A stretch of 64,000 nt of DNA, taken from the NCBI GenBank assembly GCA_944739405.2, contig OX123191.2, positions 9,342,830 through 9,406,829 of the forward strand, in the 5' to 3' direction. Shown here one piece after another: positions 34,990 to 45,222 of this stretch; position 1 is the first letter of the stretch, and every line of letters begins with the position of its first letter. The position numbers and the translations under genes are program-made. Under the pieces are notes generated by a model. That model was given only the letters and a program-made list of their open reading frames with translations, was not told the origin of the DNA and made no database searches. The DNA is from Euclidia mi (Eukaryota > Arthropoda > Insecta > Lepidoptera > Erebidae).

Positions 34990-35489
34990 GGGCAAGTACG
35001 AGTCGGACTCGCGCACGAAGGGTTCCGTCCCATCATCTATGAAAGAAAATCACGTTTGTTGTATGTATAATTAAATATTTTTTAAGTTTCTACTTGTTTA
35101 TTAAGATCGAGTAACAAATTGCTTAAAAATACGTTTGATGTATGAGAGGCCCCCTTTATTATTTACTTTTTATTTAATTATTTATTTTGAAAGGTAATAT
35201 ACAGCTACATAATCATTCTGTGAACATTTTAAGCATCTACCTGTTACCGTTAGTAATTGTGAGCAAAAAATACGAAAAAAAACACGTTTATTGTATGGGA
35301 CCCCTCCTTAATATTTTTATTTTTTTATTTTGTTGTGTTTGTTGTTATAGCGAAATACATTATTGGTGTAAATTGCAGCTTTCTTGCTATCATGGTTTAT
35401 GAGATTATGGCCTGGTGAGAGACAGACAGACAGCGGAGGCTTAGTAATAGGGTCCCGTTTTTTACCTTTTAGGTACGAAACCCTAAAAA
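34990..35489 (+). repeat. Family E repeat, short form
   Basis: Runs from CAAGTACGAGTCGGACTCGC to AGGTACGAAACCCTAAAAA. The interior has a GACAGACAGACAG block near the 3' end. It is closely similar in layout to 43612-44119 and, inverted, to 52891-53418. Confidence 0.8.
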
Positions 35490-36490
35490 GCACTGGTTTA
35501 CAAAGTCGAATTTGACGTCTACCTAAAACGTATTAGTAGCACAATAAAGCATTATATTCTATAAATTCCTATTTTTGTATTATAGCACCACCAACTTGTA
35601 ACCAAGTTACCAAAGTAACGTTCATATTAATACCGTAACTTTATATAGAAAGTAAAACTCGGCACATTAATTTAATAAGCTCCCCAATATAGAAATGTGG
35701 AGGAAATAGGCTAAGTTGGTTCAAAGTCAATTTTTATAGAAGTCGTCAAAACGACTTGTGGAAAAAAGTCGTAATCTCGACGTTAAAATCATCGAAGTTG
35801 TCACTTTCGATATTAACGTGGAACTTGTTTACTGTGAATATTTTTAGGGTGCCTTTACATTGACCGTTTGTTTTACAGTTACAGTGAAAATTTATGAATT
35901 TTACTCTTATTGCTCTCTCATAAATGGTTTATTTTTATTCGTTTCCTATCGGTTAATAGTCCCATGCTCCTGGAATGGAATTCATCCTCATAGCGTTATA
36001 CCAGTTTCAGTGACTGGAATGGAATTGTACATTTCATGAATTCCTGTGGTTTTCCGGGCATTATAATAATTTGAGTACGTATGAATTTACGAGAAAATGT
36101 AGAATGTTTGGTACTAAGTATGTGACAAGACGAAGACGTAGCTGTCTCAATAAACAAAGAAGTTAAATCTTCTTGAATGCCATAAATGGGATCAATGAGG
36201 CTAATTTGTAACGGTGTACCCAAAGTCTCTACAAACAGTTACGTGCGAATTTATTCTAATTTACTGCCACTTGTTTATAGCAAATGTGAAAGTTAGTTGA
36301 AAAATGGATGTTTGTTACGCATGTTCGTTACTATGCAGCAATATAAAGTATATCTAAATAACACATAGGCTTCCTTTTGCCCCGATAAACAATAAACACG
36401 CAGGGGCAGCCGCGGGCGCAGCCTAGTTGTACATAATAATATGCTTAAATTTTAAATAAATAGTGTAGCTTGCTAGACTATTTATCGATA
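35490..36490. other. No gene recognised
   Basis: No motif or repeat assigned. Confidence 0.4.
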
Positions 36491-36497
36491 TATTTAC

Positions 36498-36812
36498 ATA
36501 AGCAGCGATAGCCGAGTGGTATGACCGACAGACTGCTAAGCAGAGGGTCTCGGGTTTGATCTACGGCACACACCAATAACTTTTCGAAGTTAAGTGCGTA
36601 TTAAATTGTTAATTATCACTTGCTTATCGGTGAAGGAAAACATCGTGAGGAAACCTGCATGACTGAGAGTTCTCCGTGATGTTGCCGAAAGACATGTGAA
36701 GTCTGCCAACCCGCACTTGGCCAGCGTGGTGGACTATGGCCTTACCCTTCTCATAGTGAGAAGAGACCCGTGCCCAGCAGTGGGACAGTATAAAGGGCTG
36801 ATGATTATTACA
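36498..36812 (+). mobile_element. SINE, family B
   Basis: Head AGCAGCGATAGCCGAGTGGT with a decayed B box GGGTTTGATCTACGG, then GAAAACATCGTGAGGAAACC, GGCCAGCGTGGTGGACTATG and the 3' end TGCCCAGCAGTGGGACAGTA followed by GGGCTGATGATTATTA. Candidate 8-bp flanks TTACATAA are at 36493-36500 and 36808-36815. The head resembles a serine or leucine tRNA; the tail resembles lepidopteran LINE 3' ends. Confidence 0.8.
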
Positions 36813-36824
36813 TAACATAACAAA

Positions 36825-36917
36825 ACTTCACGCCTGTATTACACACACACTTTTCGCCAGTTATGTTTTGGTCCCAATGTAATAGAGGGCGAGCCTATTG
36901 CCATGTACCGGGCACAT
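36825..36917 (-). mobile_element. SINE, family A, 3' half only
   Basis: On the minus strand, CAATAGGCTCGCCCTCTATT and CTGGCGAAAAGTGTGTGTG are present. The CCTTCGGGG part of the tail is deleted. It directly abuts the family B fragment to its right. Confidence 0.65.
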
Positions 36918-37063
36918 TATTAAGCAAGCGATAATTAACATTTTTAATACACACATAACTTCAAAAAGTCAGAGATGTATGCCTGGGGTCCCTAGGGATC
37001 GAACCCGAGACCATCGTCTCGGCAGTCCGTTACGTACACCACTGGGCTATCGCCGCTGTTATA
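36918..37063 (-). mobile_element. SINE, family B, head half
   Basis: On the minus strand, GCGGCGATAGCCCAGTGGTG, then GGTCTCGGGTTCGATCCCTA (a good B box) and AATTATCGCTTGCTTA. It lacks the 3' half. Confidence 0.75.
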
Positions 37064-39184
37064 TGATATATGTATACAGATATATTTATATCTTTCATTT
37101 CCTCTTAAGATAATCTTACACTAATATACTTTCACTAATGTAGGACCTTTAACATCCTAAGCATTCTTTACTTTTATCTCCGTATGATTTGGAGATAAAA
37201 CAAAGTAGGTACTTCGGAGTTATAGGTCGTTGAGATTGTGAAGATTTTCAAATATACCAATTTATTGAAAGACGACAATAGGTGGAAGAAGTCTGCAATC
37301 TCAGAAGGCCAATTCTCGTATTTTATCTGACATCGAAACTATATTTTGAACAAAATGAGATTATATTTTGAATAGACTCACAATTGGTATTTCGCTAACA
37401 TAATGCTGCTGTCGTCTAATTTTACTTCAATAGTTCTTGGTTGACACATATTTTGACACATTGTTCAATTTATGACCTAGTCACGATATCATTCAAATAT
37501 CAGTTACCTTACGAGAATACCATTTGTGACATAAGTGTGACACTGACATTAGATCGAAACCGCATTTTGAACAAAATTATATAGGAGAATTGGGCCTCAG
37601 ACCTCTGGGATTTTTTTACTATGGCCTAATGGCCATAGTCTTAAATTAATCCTGTGTTAAGCCCTTGACGTCTTTTGGCGGCAATGATAATGACCTACTT
37701 TCGATTGACAAGTCACATCCAGAATCAATATCATTTGCTCTCTTTAGTTCACAATGGTCTTTAGTTCACTTATGAATAAAAAATTCTAAATGCACGGACT
37801 GCAACTCAACTAGAAGTAGTAAACAATGTACTTATTTTAGGGTACAACGGAGTCTGCCGTAACAAACACGCCTAATCGATTATGATTCTGGTTTTAATAA
37901 ATTACTGAATAGCTTTCACTTAAATAATCCGAGACTTTACAAACGTCAATCCCACTGAAATGACACTAGTCTTTTCATAAAAGTGTCCAATTTTATTAAC
38001 ATCTCAATCCTGAGCAAAAACCTAGCTTTCGTATGAAATGGATTGCACGGAGAGTTCTTTCAAACTGGTCGAATGGAGAATTTGATTTCCTTGAAGTTTG
38101 AATATAACTTTGATGTGATAAAATTGTCATATTTGGTATGGAGTTGTATGCCTTTTTGAGGCGAGTTTAGCTTAAGTTATTCTTGTTCTAGTAAAGAGGT
38201 TCAAGGCAATATATGTATTTCATCCAAAAATGTAACTAAACTAATTTATGATCTAGCATCAAACTTTTTATTGGTTTATTAAAAGTGGGCTCATAAATCT
38301 ATTGCTCTTTTCTTTTTTCGTGTGCGTGGGTGGTCTACTCTGGTGTCGGAATTTTCAGAGCGTTCAAAGAGCCCCAACATGGCCTAACGATTCTTTTTCT
38401 ACGACGAGCACCAAAGCCTACAGCTTCAGTTGTCGTGCCTTCTGAAGCATGATAGCGCTCTCATGTTCCTCTCTAAGAAACTTAGCTTTTCCGACCTATG
38501 ACGAACAGCAAATCAAGTCTCGCTATTAGCGCGACAACTTGCTAACAAAATGCATGCCTAGTTTCGATTTAGATCAGATGGTTTTATGACAATTATCGCA
38601 GGATATTTTTAAATATTGTACATTACTGCACTAATTTAAAAGTTGATTCTACAATCGTGTAAGTTTGCTGTCATCTATGAGACTGTATTTTGTAACTTAT
38701 TTGTAACAGTTTAGTTGCTTTTCAGGAACATTGATTTGTAATCCGGTTAAATATGCAGTATACAGCAGATATCCTTAGCCTTTTCTTACGTAATATAATA
38801 GTTTTTTATGAATTTTCTTCATAAAAGCTATATGTGTGAATCATAAAACACCCAAGCTTATCTAATATACTTTTTCATCAATCAAATGGTTGAAAAAGTG
38901 TTTAAATATGTCTCTATTCAACATAGTATCCGTGACGATTGCTAATTACATTTTAAAAAGTACATGTCCTTACTTCGCTTAATCCGTGCAGATTAATTGA
39001 AGCATTCGCTACCACATGGCAAAATTACAAAGAACATCTTTCACGAAGTAATTCAAGTCATCACATGAGACATAACAAACGAGTAATCAAACCAACCGCT
39101 TCAACATTCACATGTGTGACGTCACAAATTGACACAATTAACAAACTCCATGCTATCTAATTACGAAGGAATGAAGAAAGAAGC
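37064..39184. other. No gene recognised
   Basis: I see no coding region. Two weak features are AATTCTC-containing segments near 37304-37322 and 37583-37600 in opposite orientation, and the small palindrome ACTATGGCC-TAAT-GGCCATAGT at 37619-37640. Confidence 0.4.
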
Positions 39185-39408
39185 ATGGGCAGATTGGGAC
39201 CACCTTCCAATAGCAATAAGATTTATGTCATTGGAGAGGTCTTTTTAATAGAAACAACTTTGATTATGATGGCTTTGTTGTCACAGTTGTCCGTTCCAAG
39301 ATATATGACATACAAGTTTCAATAAAAATATTTTGCAAACTGACTTATCCTCGCGCCTGCCCAAGCGGTTGGTACGGTGCGGGGTGCAACTTTTAGGAAA
39401 CTATAGAA

Positions 39409-39480
39409 TTATACTAATATTATAAATGCGAAAGTCTGTTTGTTTGTCCGCCCTTCACGTCGCAACAAATCAATATTATG
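39409..39480 (+). mobile_element. Helitron-like 5' end fragment
   Basis: TATACTAATATTATAAATGC followed by GAAAGTCTGTTTGTTTGTCC matches the typical start of lepidopteran Helitrons. The rest of the element was not identified. Confidence 0.5.
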
Positions 39481-39647
39481 TAATAATTTTTTCTGAGTAG
39501 TTAGTTGAAAGATAAAGATAAGATAAAGATAAAAATATAAATCTAAGCTCTTTTCGAACGTCATATAGTTATAGTTGGTCGTGGGTTTTCCGCACTTAGC
39601 CACTTATTTGGGCCATTGTGCGTATGTGGCGACTTGATTGACACCGA

Positions 39648-39995
39648 CTACTCATACCACCTTAGTTCCTTCCAGAAAGCCATTAGTTGGCTGGTGTCGT
39701 TTAAAGCTTCACTCATGGTTCTGGGGTTGTTCAGCAGCTTTGTCCGTTGATCGCTCACACTTGCACAGTGCAGAATGACGTGAGCGGGTGTTTCTTCGGT
39801 TTCCATGCAGCCCCTGCACAGTGGGTTGTCCGTAACGCCTATGTTGAATAGGTGGTAGGTTCGAACGTCATAATACAAAAATATATACTTATGTGCCAAT
39901 TCTATAACTACCAGGTGGCATCGGCGTAGCTCCAAGTAACCGGTTTGGAGGGAAGGGGGGCACCCCGCACCGTTCCTAAGCGCTTGGGCAGGCAC
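39648..39995 (-). pseudogene. LINE ORF2 C-terminal fragment with zinc knuckle
   Basis: A 115-codon frame contains LFNIGVTDNPLCRGCMETEE, then PAHVILHCASVSDQR. The spacing C-X2-C-X7-H-X4-C is the C-terminal zinc finger of R1- and I-group LINEs. No RT motifs are present, so this is a 3' fragment, and it lies between inverted repeats. The apparent start is not the native one. Confidence 0.65.
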
Positions 39996-40222
39996 GAGGA
40001 CGATTCAGTTTGCAAAATAAAGCATTATATAGTACTAAGCACTATAATAAACGCTTTTTCAACATATTTTTATCGAAACTTGTATGTCATATATCTTGGA
40101 ACGGACAACTGTGACAACAAAAGTGTCATAAAAAAGTTATTTTTATTATAAATGCATATCCAATGACATACACCTTATTGCTATTGGAGGGTGGTCCCAG
40201 GTCCCATAAATTTTTGCCCATT

Positions 40223-40580
40223 GTCTTTTCTCATAATATCACAGATATAATTTTAGACCTTGCTTTATTTGTTTTAAAGTAGATTTTTATATGTGTATTT
40301 GACTTCTGTTACGTAAAGTATGCCGCGTACATTGAAAGGAAATTATTTTTCCGAATCGTTTCACACGCGTCTACTTAATGATGGAGTTAGTATCGATTAT
40401 ATGAAACATCGATTTCTCGTATTTATGTTTTGATTTTGATTAAATTTTTACCATTTTTCTCCATGTAATACGTACTTGCACAGACATAAAATGTCACCAC
40501 AACTATGTATAATGTTTTACCTAAATGATTAGAGAATGCTACTCCTTAACCACTTATTTAATAAGATAAAGAAAAATATA
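40223..40580. other. No gene recognised
   Basis: AT-rich sequence up to the 3' end of the split SINE. Confidence 0.4.
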
Positions 40581-40582
40581 AC

Positions 40583-40727
40583 TTTTTTTTTATAGACTCA
40601 CGCCTATATCCCCGAAGGGGTAGGCAGAGGTGTAATATTACACCCACAATTTGCCCTGAATTTCTAGGTCCCGCGTAATAGGGGGCAAGCCTATTGCCGC
40701 TATCGGACACATAACCAGACTCCGGGC
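40583..40727 (-). mobile_element. SINE, family A, 3' half of a split copy
   Basis: Poly(T), then ATAGACTCACGCC and CCCCGAAGGGGTAGGCAGAG, and the body up to CAGACTCCGGGC at 40727. The matching 5' half begins at 43263 with the same AGACTCCGGGC. The two are one SINE interrupted by the insertion 40728-43262. Confidence 0.85.
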
Positions 40728-40919
40728 TTGATTTAAATTGTCTTTCGGGATATACACGCTGATTTTTTATTGGTTTAGGAAAAAGAAACCTCATGTCCGA
40801 AATAAAATCCTCTATTCATATTCAAAATCAAAATTCACCTAGCACCTAAAACAAAAAAGTTATAAAAGTCAGTAACTGCTGGAAATACGAAGTAAAACAC
40901 GGTTGTTTATGTTATGAGT

Positions 40920-41035
40920 AGGTAGTGTTTAGTGTTCGAGCGCCGCGCGGTCATGACCTTGCCGCGCGAGCCGGGCGCAGCCGTCAGCTGTTGTTTACCT
41001 ACAGCGGTTGTAGGTTGTAGTGCGGACTGATAATG
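40920..41035. other. GC- and CpG-rich stretch
   Basis: GAGCGCCGCGCGGTCATGAC, GCCGCGCGAGCCGGGCGCAG and GTCAGCTGTTGTTTACC are far richer in CpG than the surroundings. It could be a promoter or 5' exon. I see no ORF or TATA box. It lies within the Penelope-bounded insertion. Confidence 0.35.
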
Positions 41036-41164
41036 ATACGTAATTTACTTAGAAAACACGATTTAGGTAATTACGATGCCAACAATTTTAAACACATTTG
41101 TTTTCTTATTTTGTTCTCTTTTTAAGAACCCCTGCCGCATCCTAGTGCTAAATCCTGTCTCACG

Positions 41165-41290
41165 AGGGACATTACAAACCTAACAATAACGGACACAGCA
41201 GTCGAAACAACAATTTATGAATCACACAAAGTGTTGTGTCAAACATCGCTTAAACCACTACGCCAACCATGAAGTGCAGTAATAAATAAT
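41165..41290 (-). mobile_element. SINE, family C, degenerate
   Basis: ACGGACACAGCAGTCGAAAC, ACAATTTATGAATCACACAA and CGCTTAAACCACTACGCCAA occur in the order expected for a minus-strand family C SINE. The B-box region is deleted. Confidence 0.65.
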
Positions 41291-41799
41291 TAAAATAATA
41301 AACGTATGTAACTAAATAGCTATACCTATTCAAATATTTCTTGGAACATTACTCGGACTTAGAATTTCGTCGAAACAAGCTGTGGGTTTACAAAATCATG
41401 ATGAACTAGTAGAAGAAAAACGATAAACTAAGAATTATTCGTTACGTTATTAGACATAGGTACCTAAATTATCTTTTGAATAACTAGCCAAAGATTTTAA
41501 CAATGGAAAAGTTTAGTACTTGCGTATTTCTATGGTATTTATAACAATGTAATCACAGTAGGTATTCAATAATGAATAAACCAAATACCTTTGCTGTTTG
41601 CTGCCTAGGTACTCGTACATCACAATCAATTTACACCTTTCACACATTGTCTTTTGTTAATGATAGCTAATTAGAAAAACACTATTTAATTACGATGCCG
41701 AATTTCTTGTTCAAACTCCACTGAATACACTGCTAAACTGACCGATGTTTATGAGGCGTTGCACTACAGCCAGGATTGTGTTTGGTGATGGCACTTAGG

Positions 41800-42230
41800 G
41801 TGAGTGAATACCTCGCGTGCGCAACGATTCCAGGTGGTCTGGTAACGAATACGTGCGCCTCGCCTCTTCCATATTTTCACCAGACATGTAATACACTCGC
41901 ACCATAGACGCGAACTCAATATTGGAATATTCATAATGCCGATCCATTACGAAGCGCGCGTGACGTAACACGGGTACAGTGATGGGGTCGAACGTGACGT
42001 ACGGGCGTCCCGTTGACCTAATTTCGCGAGACTGTCGAAGTGACGAGCGGCAAATTGCAACCGACCCCCGCCCGTACCTCTGTCGCCCCGCGTTGCTATG
42101 CGCGTACGCCGGGGGCGGCCTCTGTACCTACAGTGCAATGTTTATCTGTGTGTGTCGTGTGTTTAATATCTATCTGTGTAGGTATGTGTGTGGCACGATC
42201 GAACACATCAGCGCGCGCGATTTCTTTCAT
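41800..42230. other. GC- and CpG-rich stretch
   Basis: Contains GAAGCGCGCGTGACGTAACA, CTGTCGCCCCGCGTTGCTAT and GCGTACGCCGGGGGCGGCC. Several short frames are open here, but none has a recognisable domain. It could be a host promoter or exon, or foreign DNA inside the insertion. Undecided. Confidence 0.35.
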
Positions 42231-42433
42231 AACTACGAACTCTCGTACCAATAATTTAATATTTTTGTTACGATTTTTATAGCTTAGATTTCAAATTTTA
42301 TTAGCTGGTTAGGTTCTGTAAACGATAAGTAATAAGATGGCTTTCGCTCCAAAACCAATTAAAAATCAGCGTGTATACCACGTACCTTTCGGAACTTTCG
42401 CATTTAAGCGACGTTCTACACAAAAACGGATAG

Positions 42434-43111
42434 AGTAGGCGAATCAGACCACCCAGACATACTAAAAAACACCTGGACTTCAAGGTTGAACGACACCCAG
42501 CGTACTTACCGTACGTCAAAGGAGTGACAGATAAGATCGCCAATATTCTTAACAAAGTTTCAGTAAAGACTATTTTCACTCCTTCTAAGAAACTGTCTCA
42601 ATATATAAGAACGCCGAAAGACAGTCTTCCATTAGAAAAGCCAGGTGTATACAAAGTTGACTGCAGCTGTGGCAGTTCCTATATAGGACAAACGAAACGC
42701 ACCATCTCTTGCCGGATAAAGGAACACATCAGGGCAGTCAAAAATAACGAGCCACATAAGTCAGCCATAGCTCAACACCTTTTAGACTCGGGTACCGACC
42801 ACTGGATTGAGTTACACAACCCTCAGGTGCTTTCGACAGAACGCCACTACATACCTCGAATGGTTAGGGAGGCCATTGAAATCAAAAAGTTTAATAATTT
42901 CAATAGAGAGGATGGGTTTCAACTGTCGAGTATCTGGAATCCAGTGGTGCGTCTATGTAAAACCCGTGAAACGGAAAAACTCAAACCGCGAGCTGACGTA
43001 GTGAGTGTAGTATGTCGTGATCGGGTACAGTGCGATAGTGAAAACAGTGGCAGTGGTGTTGTACGCAAAAAACGAATAAGAAAGCGGGTAGACCGTTATA
43101 CTTGCTCGTAA
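42434..43111 (+). CDS. Penelope-like GIY-YIG endonuclease domain (5'-truncated)
   Basis: In Penelope-like retroelements a C-terminal GIY-YIG endonuclease cuts the target. The open frame begins after a TAG at 42431-42433 and has 225 codons. Counting from 42434, GVYKVDCSCG is at 71-80 and YIGQT at 83-87, so the GIY and YIG strands read GVY and YIG. The conserved arginine is R94 in CRIKEH, and further on MVREAIEIKK holds the expected glutamate. The upstream HLDFKVERHPAYLPYVKG fits the linker that precedes this domain in the family. The RT domain is absent, so the original protein is truncated. No stop occurs inside the domain. Confidence 0.85.
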   Translation, partial: SRRIRPPRHTKKHLDFKVERHPAYLPYVKGVTDKIANILNKVSVKTIFTPSKKLSQYIRTPKDSLPLEKPGVYKVDCSCGSSYIGQTKRTISCRIKEHIRAVKNNEPHKSAIAQHLLDSGTDHWIELHNPQVLSTERHYIPRMVREAIEIKKFNNFNREDGFQLSSIWNPVVRLCKTRETEKLKPRADVVSVVCRDRVQCDSENSGSGVVRKKRIRKRVDRYTCS

Positions 43112-43149
43112 CATTCATCCACCCGCAATACCCTCAGTACATCCGTGAA

Positions 43150-43232
43150 CATGGCGCTTGCAACAGTGCCGAAATATCGGTTACTCCAAACAAAGGTACG
43201 TGGTATATATCCCGAAAGACAATTTAAATCAA
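43150..43232 (+). repeat. Penelope-type 3' tail
   Basis: CATGGCGCTTGCAACAGTGC, CGAAATATCGGTTACTCC, AAAGGTACGTGGTATATATC and CCGAAAGACAATTTAAATC. Related tails are at 18938-19010 (minus), 40728-40754 (minus, partial), 50790-50885 and 55898-55975. Confidence 0.75.
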
Positions 43233-43262
43233 GTTTAAATGACCACGAAAGTTTAAATTCCT

Positions 43263-43385
43263 AGACTCCGGGCTGCTACTGAGAATGCAGAAAAACCCAG
43301 TAACACTTTTGCCTGACCCGGAAATCGAACCCGGGATCTATGATCAGCAGTCGCATACGCTATCCTCTGGACCACAGAGGCAGTC
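43263..43385 (-). mobile_element. SINE, family A, 5' half of a split copy
   Basis: Starts with AGACTCCGGGCTGCTACTGA and runs to the head GACTGCCTCTGTGG (minus strand, ending at 43385), including the B box GGGTTCGATTTCCGGGTC. Partner of 40583-40727. Confidence 0.85.
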
Positions 43386-43405
43386 AATAAAACTAATAAT
43401 ATGTA

Positions 43406-43505
43406 CATACATACATAGACACACGCCTGTTCACCCGAAGGGGTAGGCAGAGGCATATTAAACACCCACTTTTCGCCAGTGTTTTGATCCCACGTAACAA
43501 ATCCC
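43406..43505 (-). mobile_element. SINE, family A, 5'-truncated, with target duplication
   Basis: Only the 3' 100 bp are present, beginning with a TATG-type tail. ACTAATAATATGTA flanks it at 43392-43405 and 43506-43519, so it is a genuine 5'-truncated retrotransposition event. Confidence 0.85.
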
Positions 43506-43611
43506 ACTAATAATATGTAATAATCCTTAAATATTTCAATTCCTCAGGGTGTAAGTACTCCAATTTCTACATGTGTATGCTCTACTAACAAGGCAAGATA
43601 AAAAATAAGAC

Positions 43612-44119
43612 AAGTGCGAGTCGGACTCGCGCAAGAAGGGTTCCGTACCATCATCTAAAAAAAGAAAATCACGTTCGTTGTATGTATACTTAAATACTTT
43701 ATAAGTTAAGATCGAGTAACAAATTGCTTAAAAATTACGTTTGTTGTATGGAAGCCCCCCTTTATCATTTACTTTTTTTAAATTTAATTATTTATTTTGA
43801 AAGGTAATATACAACTAAATATTCTGTAAAAATTTAAAGCGTCTACCTGTAACAGTTAGTAATTTTGAGCAAAAAATACGAAAAAAAACACGTTTTTTGT
43901 ATGGGACCCTCCTTAATATTTTCATTTTTTTATTTTTAGTATTTGTTGTTATAGCGGCAACCGAAATACATAATTTGTGAAAATTTTAGCTTTCTAGGTA
44001 TCATGGTTTATGAGATACAGCCTGATGACAGACAGACAGACGAACAGACGGACAGACAGACAGCGGAGGCTTAGTAATAGGGTTCCGTTTTTTACCTTTT
44101 CGGTACGGAACCCTAAAAA
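43612..44119 (+). repeat. Family E repeat, short form
   Basis: AAGTGCGAGTCGGACTCGCG to TCGGTACGGAACCCTAAAAA, with a GACAGACAGACG block near the 3' end. Confidence 0.85.
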
Positions 44120-44854
44120 TAATGTAAGCCTTGAGACTTACGCATGGTGTTATTTAGTTCTTATTGCATAATGAGTCTACCAAAGCACTCATTATTGTTT
44201 TAAAAGCAACCTATTTAAAATGCTACAAGTTTAGCAATAATAAGTGTACTTAAGGAAAATGGAAATTTCCCTCGTCTATAATAATATTGAATATTCTGGA
44301 ATCTGTTTCGAGTGGGACGTTGCTCGGCGGCAAATCGGCACAGATACATGAAACTGACGTCCATTGTTCAACAGTGGAGGGCCACTTGAATAAGAAGCCG
44401 AACATTGGCAAACAAACAACGATATATTGAGCATTTTGAGATGATATTATTTTTTGTTTGTGGACAGTTTTGGACGTATTGTAATAGAATATTGTTTTAT
44501 AAGCACTGTGTATTGAATTATTTTTGTTTATTTGTGGGAAACTGGTTGAATAAATTCAGTTTTGTTACACGTATCTCCATTTTTGCTGAATAACACCCTT
44601 CTAGTATTTGGTTGATTTGGTAGTCCATTAATAATAGCATTTATAATTTTCAAAATAAGGGTTGATTGAATTAAAAATACTCAAATTATAATTAAAAATT
44701 GAGTTTAGTTTTAATCATAATATATAATGCAATTTAACAGTTATTCGACTCTAGTATGTAAGGTAGATAGTCAAAATTAGGCGCTTTGATCCGCTTGAAT
44801 CCTTCTAATTCTGTTTCCATTGACAAATTCACAAAATACTTAACTTGAACGAAC
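44120..44854. other. No gene recognised
   Basis: AT-rich sequence with no assigned repeat. Confidence 0.4.
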
Positions 44855-45039
44855 ATATTAATAAACGAAGCTATGAAAATAGAATGAGCTTTATTATCAA
44901 ATAGCATAATAGTGCTTGTAGTTATGTAGCAATATCCGTAATAGCCACACAAATAATTATGATGACGTTTTGATTACAATGATAATAAATCGAACTGAAT
45001 TATTTATTGCTTTTAATCACTTCCTAAAGAAAGCCGAAG

Positions 45040-45222
45040 GAATTCCTATGTCGCGGGGGACTGTACAAACATTCAATCAACGGACACAAAGAACGCCCAG
45101 ACTCGAGACAACAATTTGTAGTTCACACAAAATGTTGTCTCGTGTGGGAATCGAACCCACGACACGTGGCGCAGTAACAAGCGACGAGGCGACCGCTTAA
45201 ACCACTACGCCAACCGTGCAGT
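45040..45222 (-). mobile_element. SINE, family C
   Basis: Best copy of the family. On the minus strand the head is GACTGCACGGTTGGCGTAGT, the B box GTGGGTTCGATTCCCACACG, then AGACAACATTTTGTGTGAAC, GAGTCTGGGCGTTCTTTGTG and GTCCCCCGCGACATAGG. About 180 bp. Confidence 0.85.

Larger units (their letters stand above)
39185..40222. mobile_element. Inverted-repeat (foldback-like) structure around a LINE fragment
   Basis: The left arm 39185-39386 and right arm 39961-40222 are diverged reverse complements. Shared words include TTGTCACAGTTGTCCGTTCC, AAGATATATGACATACAAG, CCTGCCCAAGCG and ACGGTGCGGGGTG. The right arm has an extra piece of about 48 bp (about 40019-40066) that is itself palindromic. The spacer holds a Helitron-like fragment and an R1/I-type LINE C-terminus. 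No target duplication was established. Confidence 0.6.
40728..43262 (+). mobile_element. Penelope-like element inserted in a SINE
   Basis: The insertion is bounded by an 11-bp target duplication AGACTCCGGGC (40717-40727 and 43263-43273) inside a family A SINE. It starts with TTGATTTAAATTGTCTTTCG (40728-40754), and the reverse complement occurs near its right end (43206-43232), followed by about 30 more bases. Inverted terminal pieces of this kind are usual in Penelope-like elements. The coding part is a GIY-YIG endonuclease domain (42434-43111); no RT domain is present. Between them lie GC-rich stretches and a SINE C copy. A further copy of the end motif, at 42353-42382, suggests that more than one Penelope piece or a captured segment is inside. 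Confidence 0.75.

Noticed and set aside
37304..37600. Small inverted-repeat element around AATTCTC words
   Set aside because: Matching stretches are short and interrupted. I cannot support element ends.
43150..43262. Hammerhead ribozyme in the Penelope tail
   Set aside because: Penelope-like terminal repeats can hold one, but I did not find the CTGATGA...GAAA core in this tail or in its relatives at 50790 and 55893.
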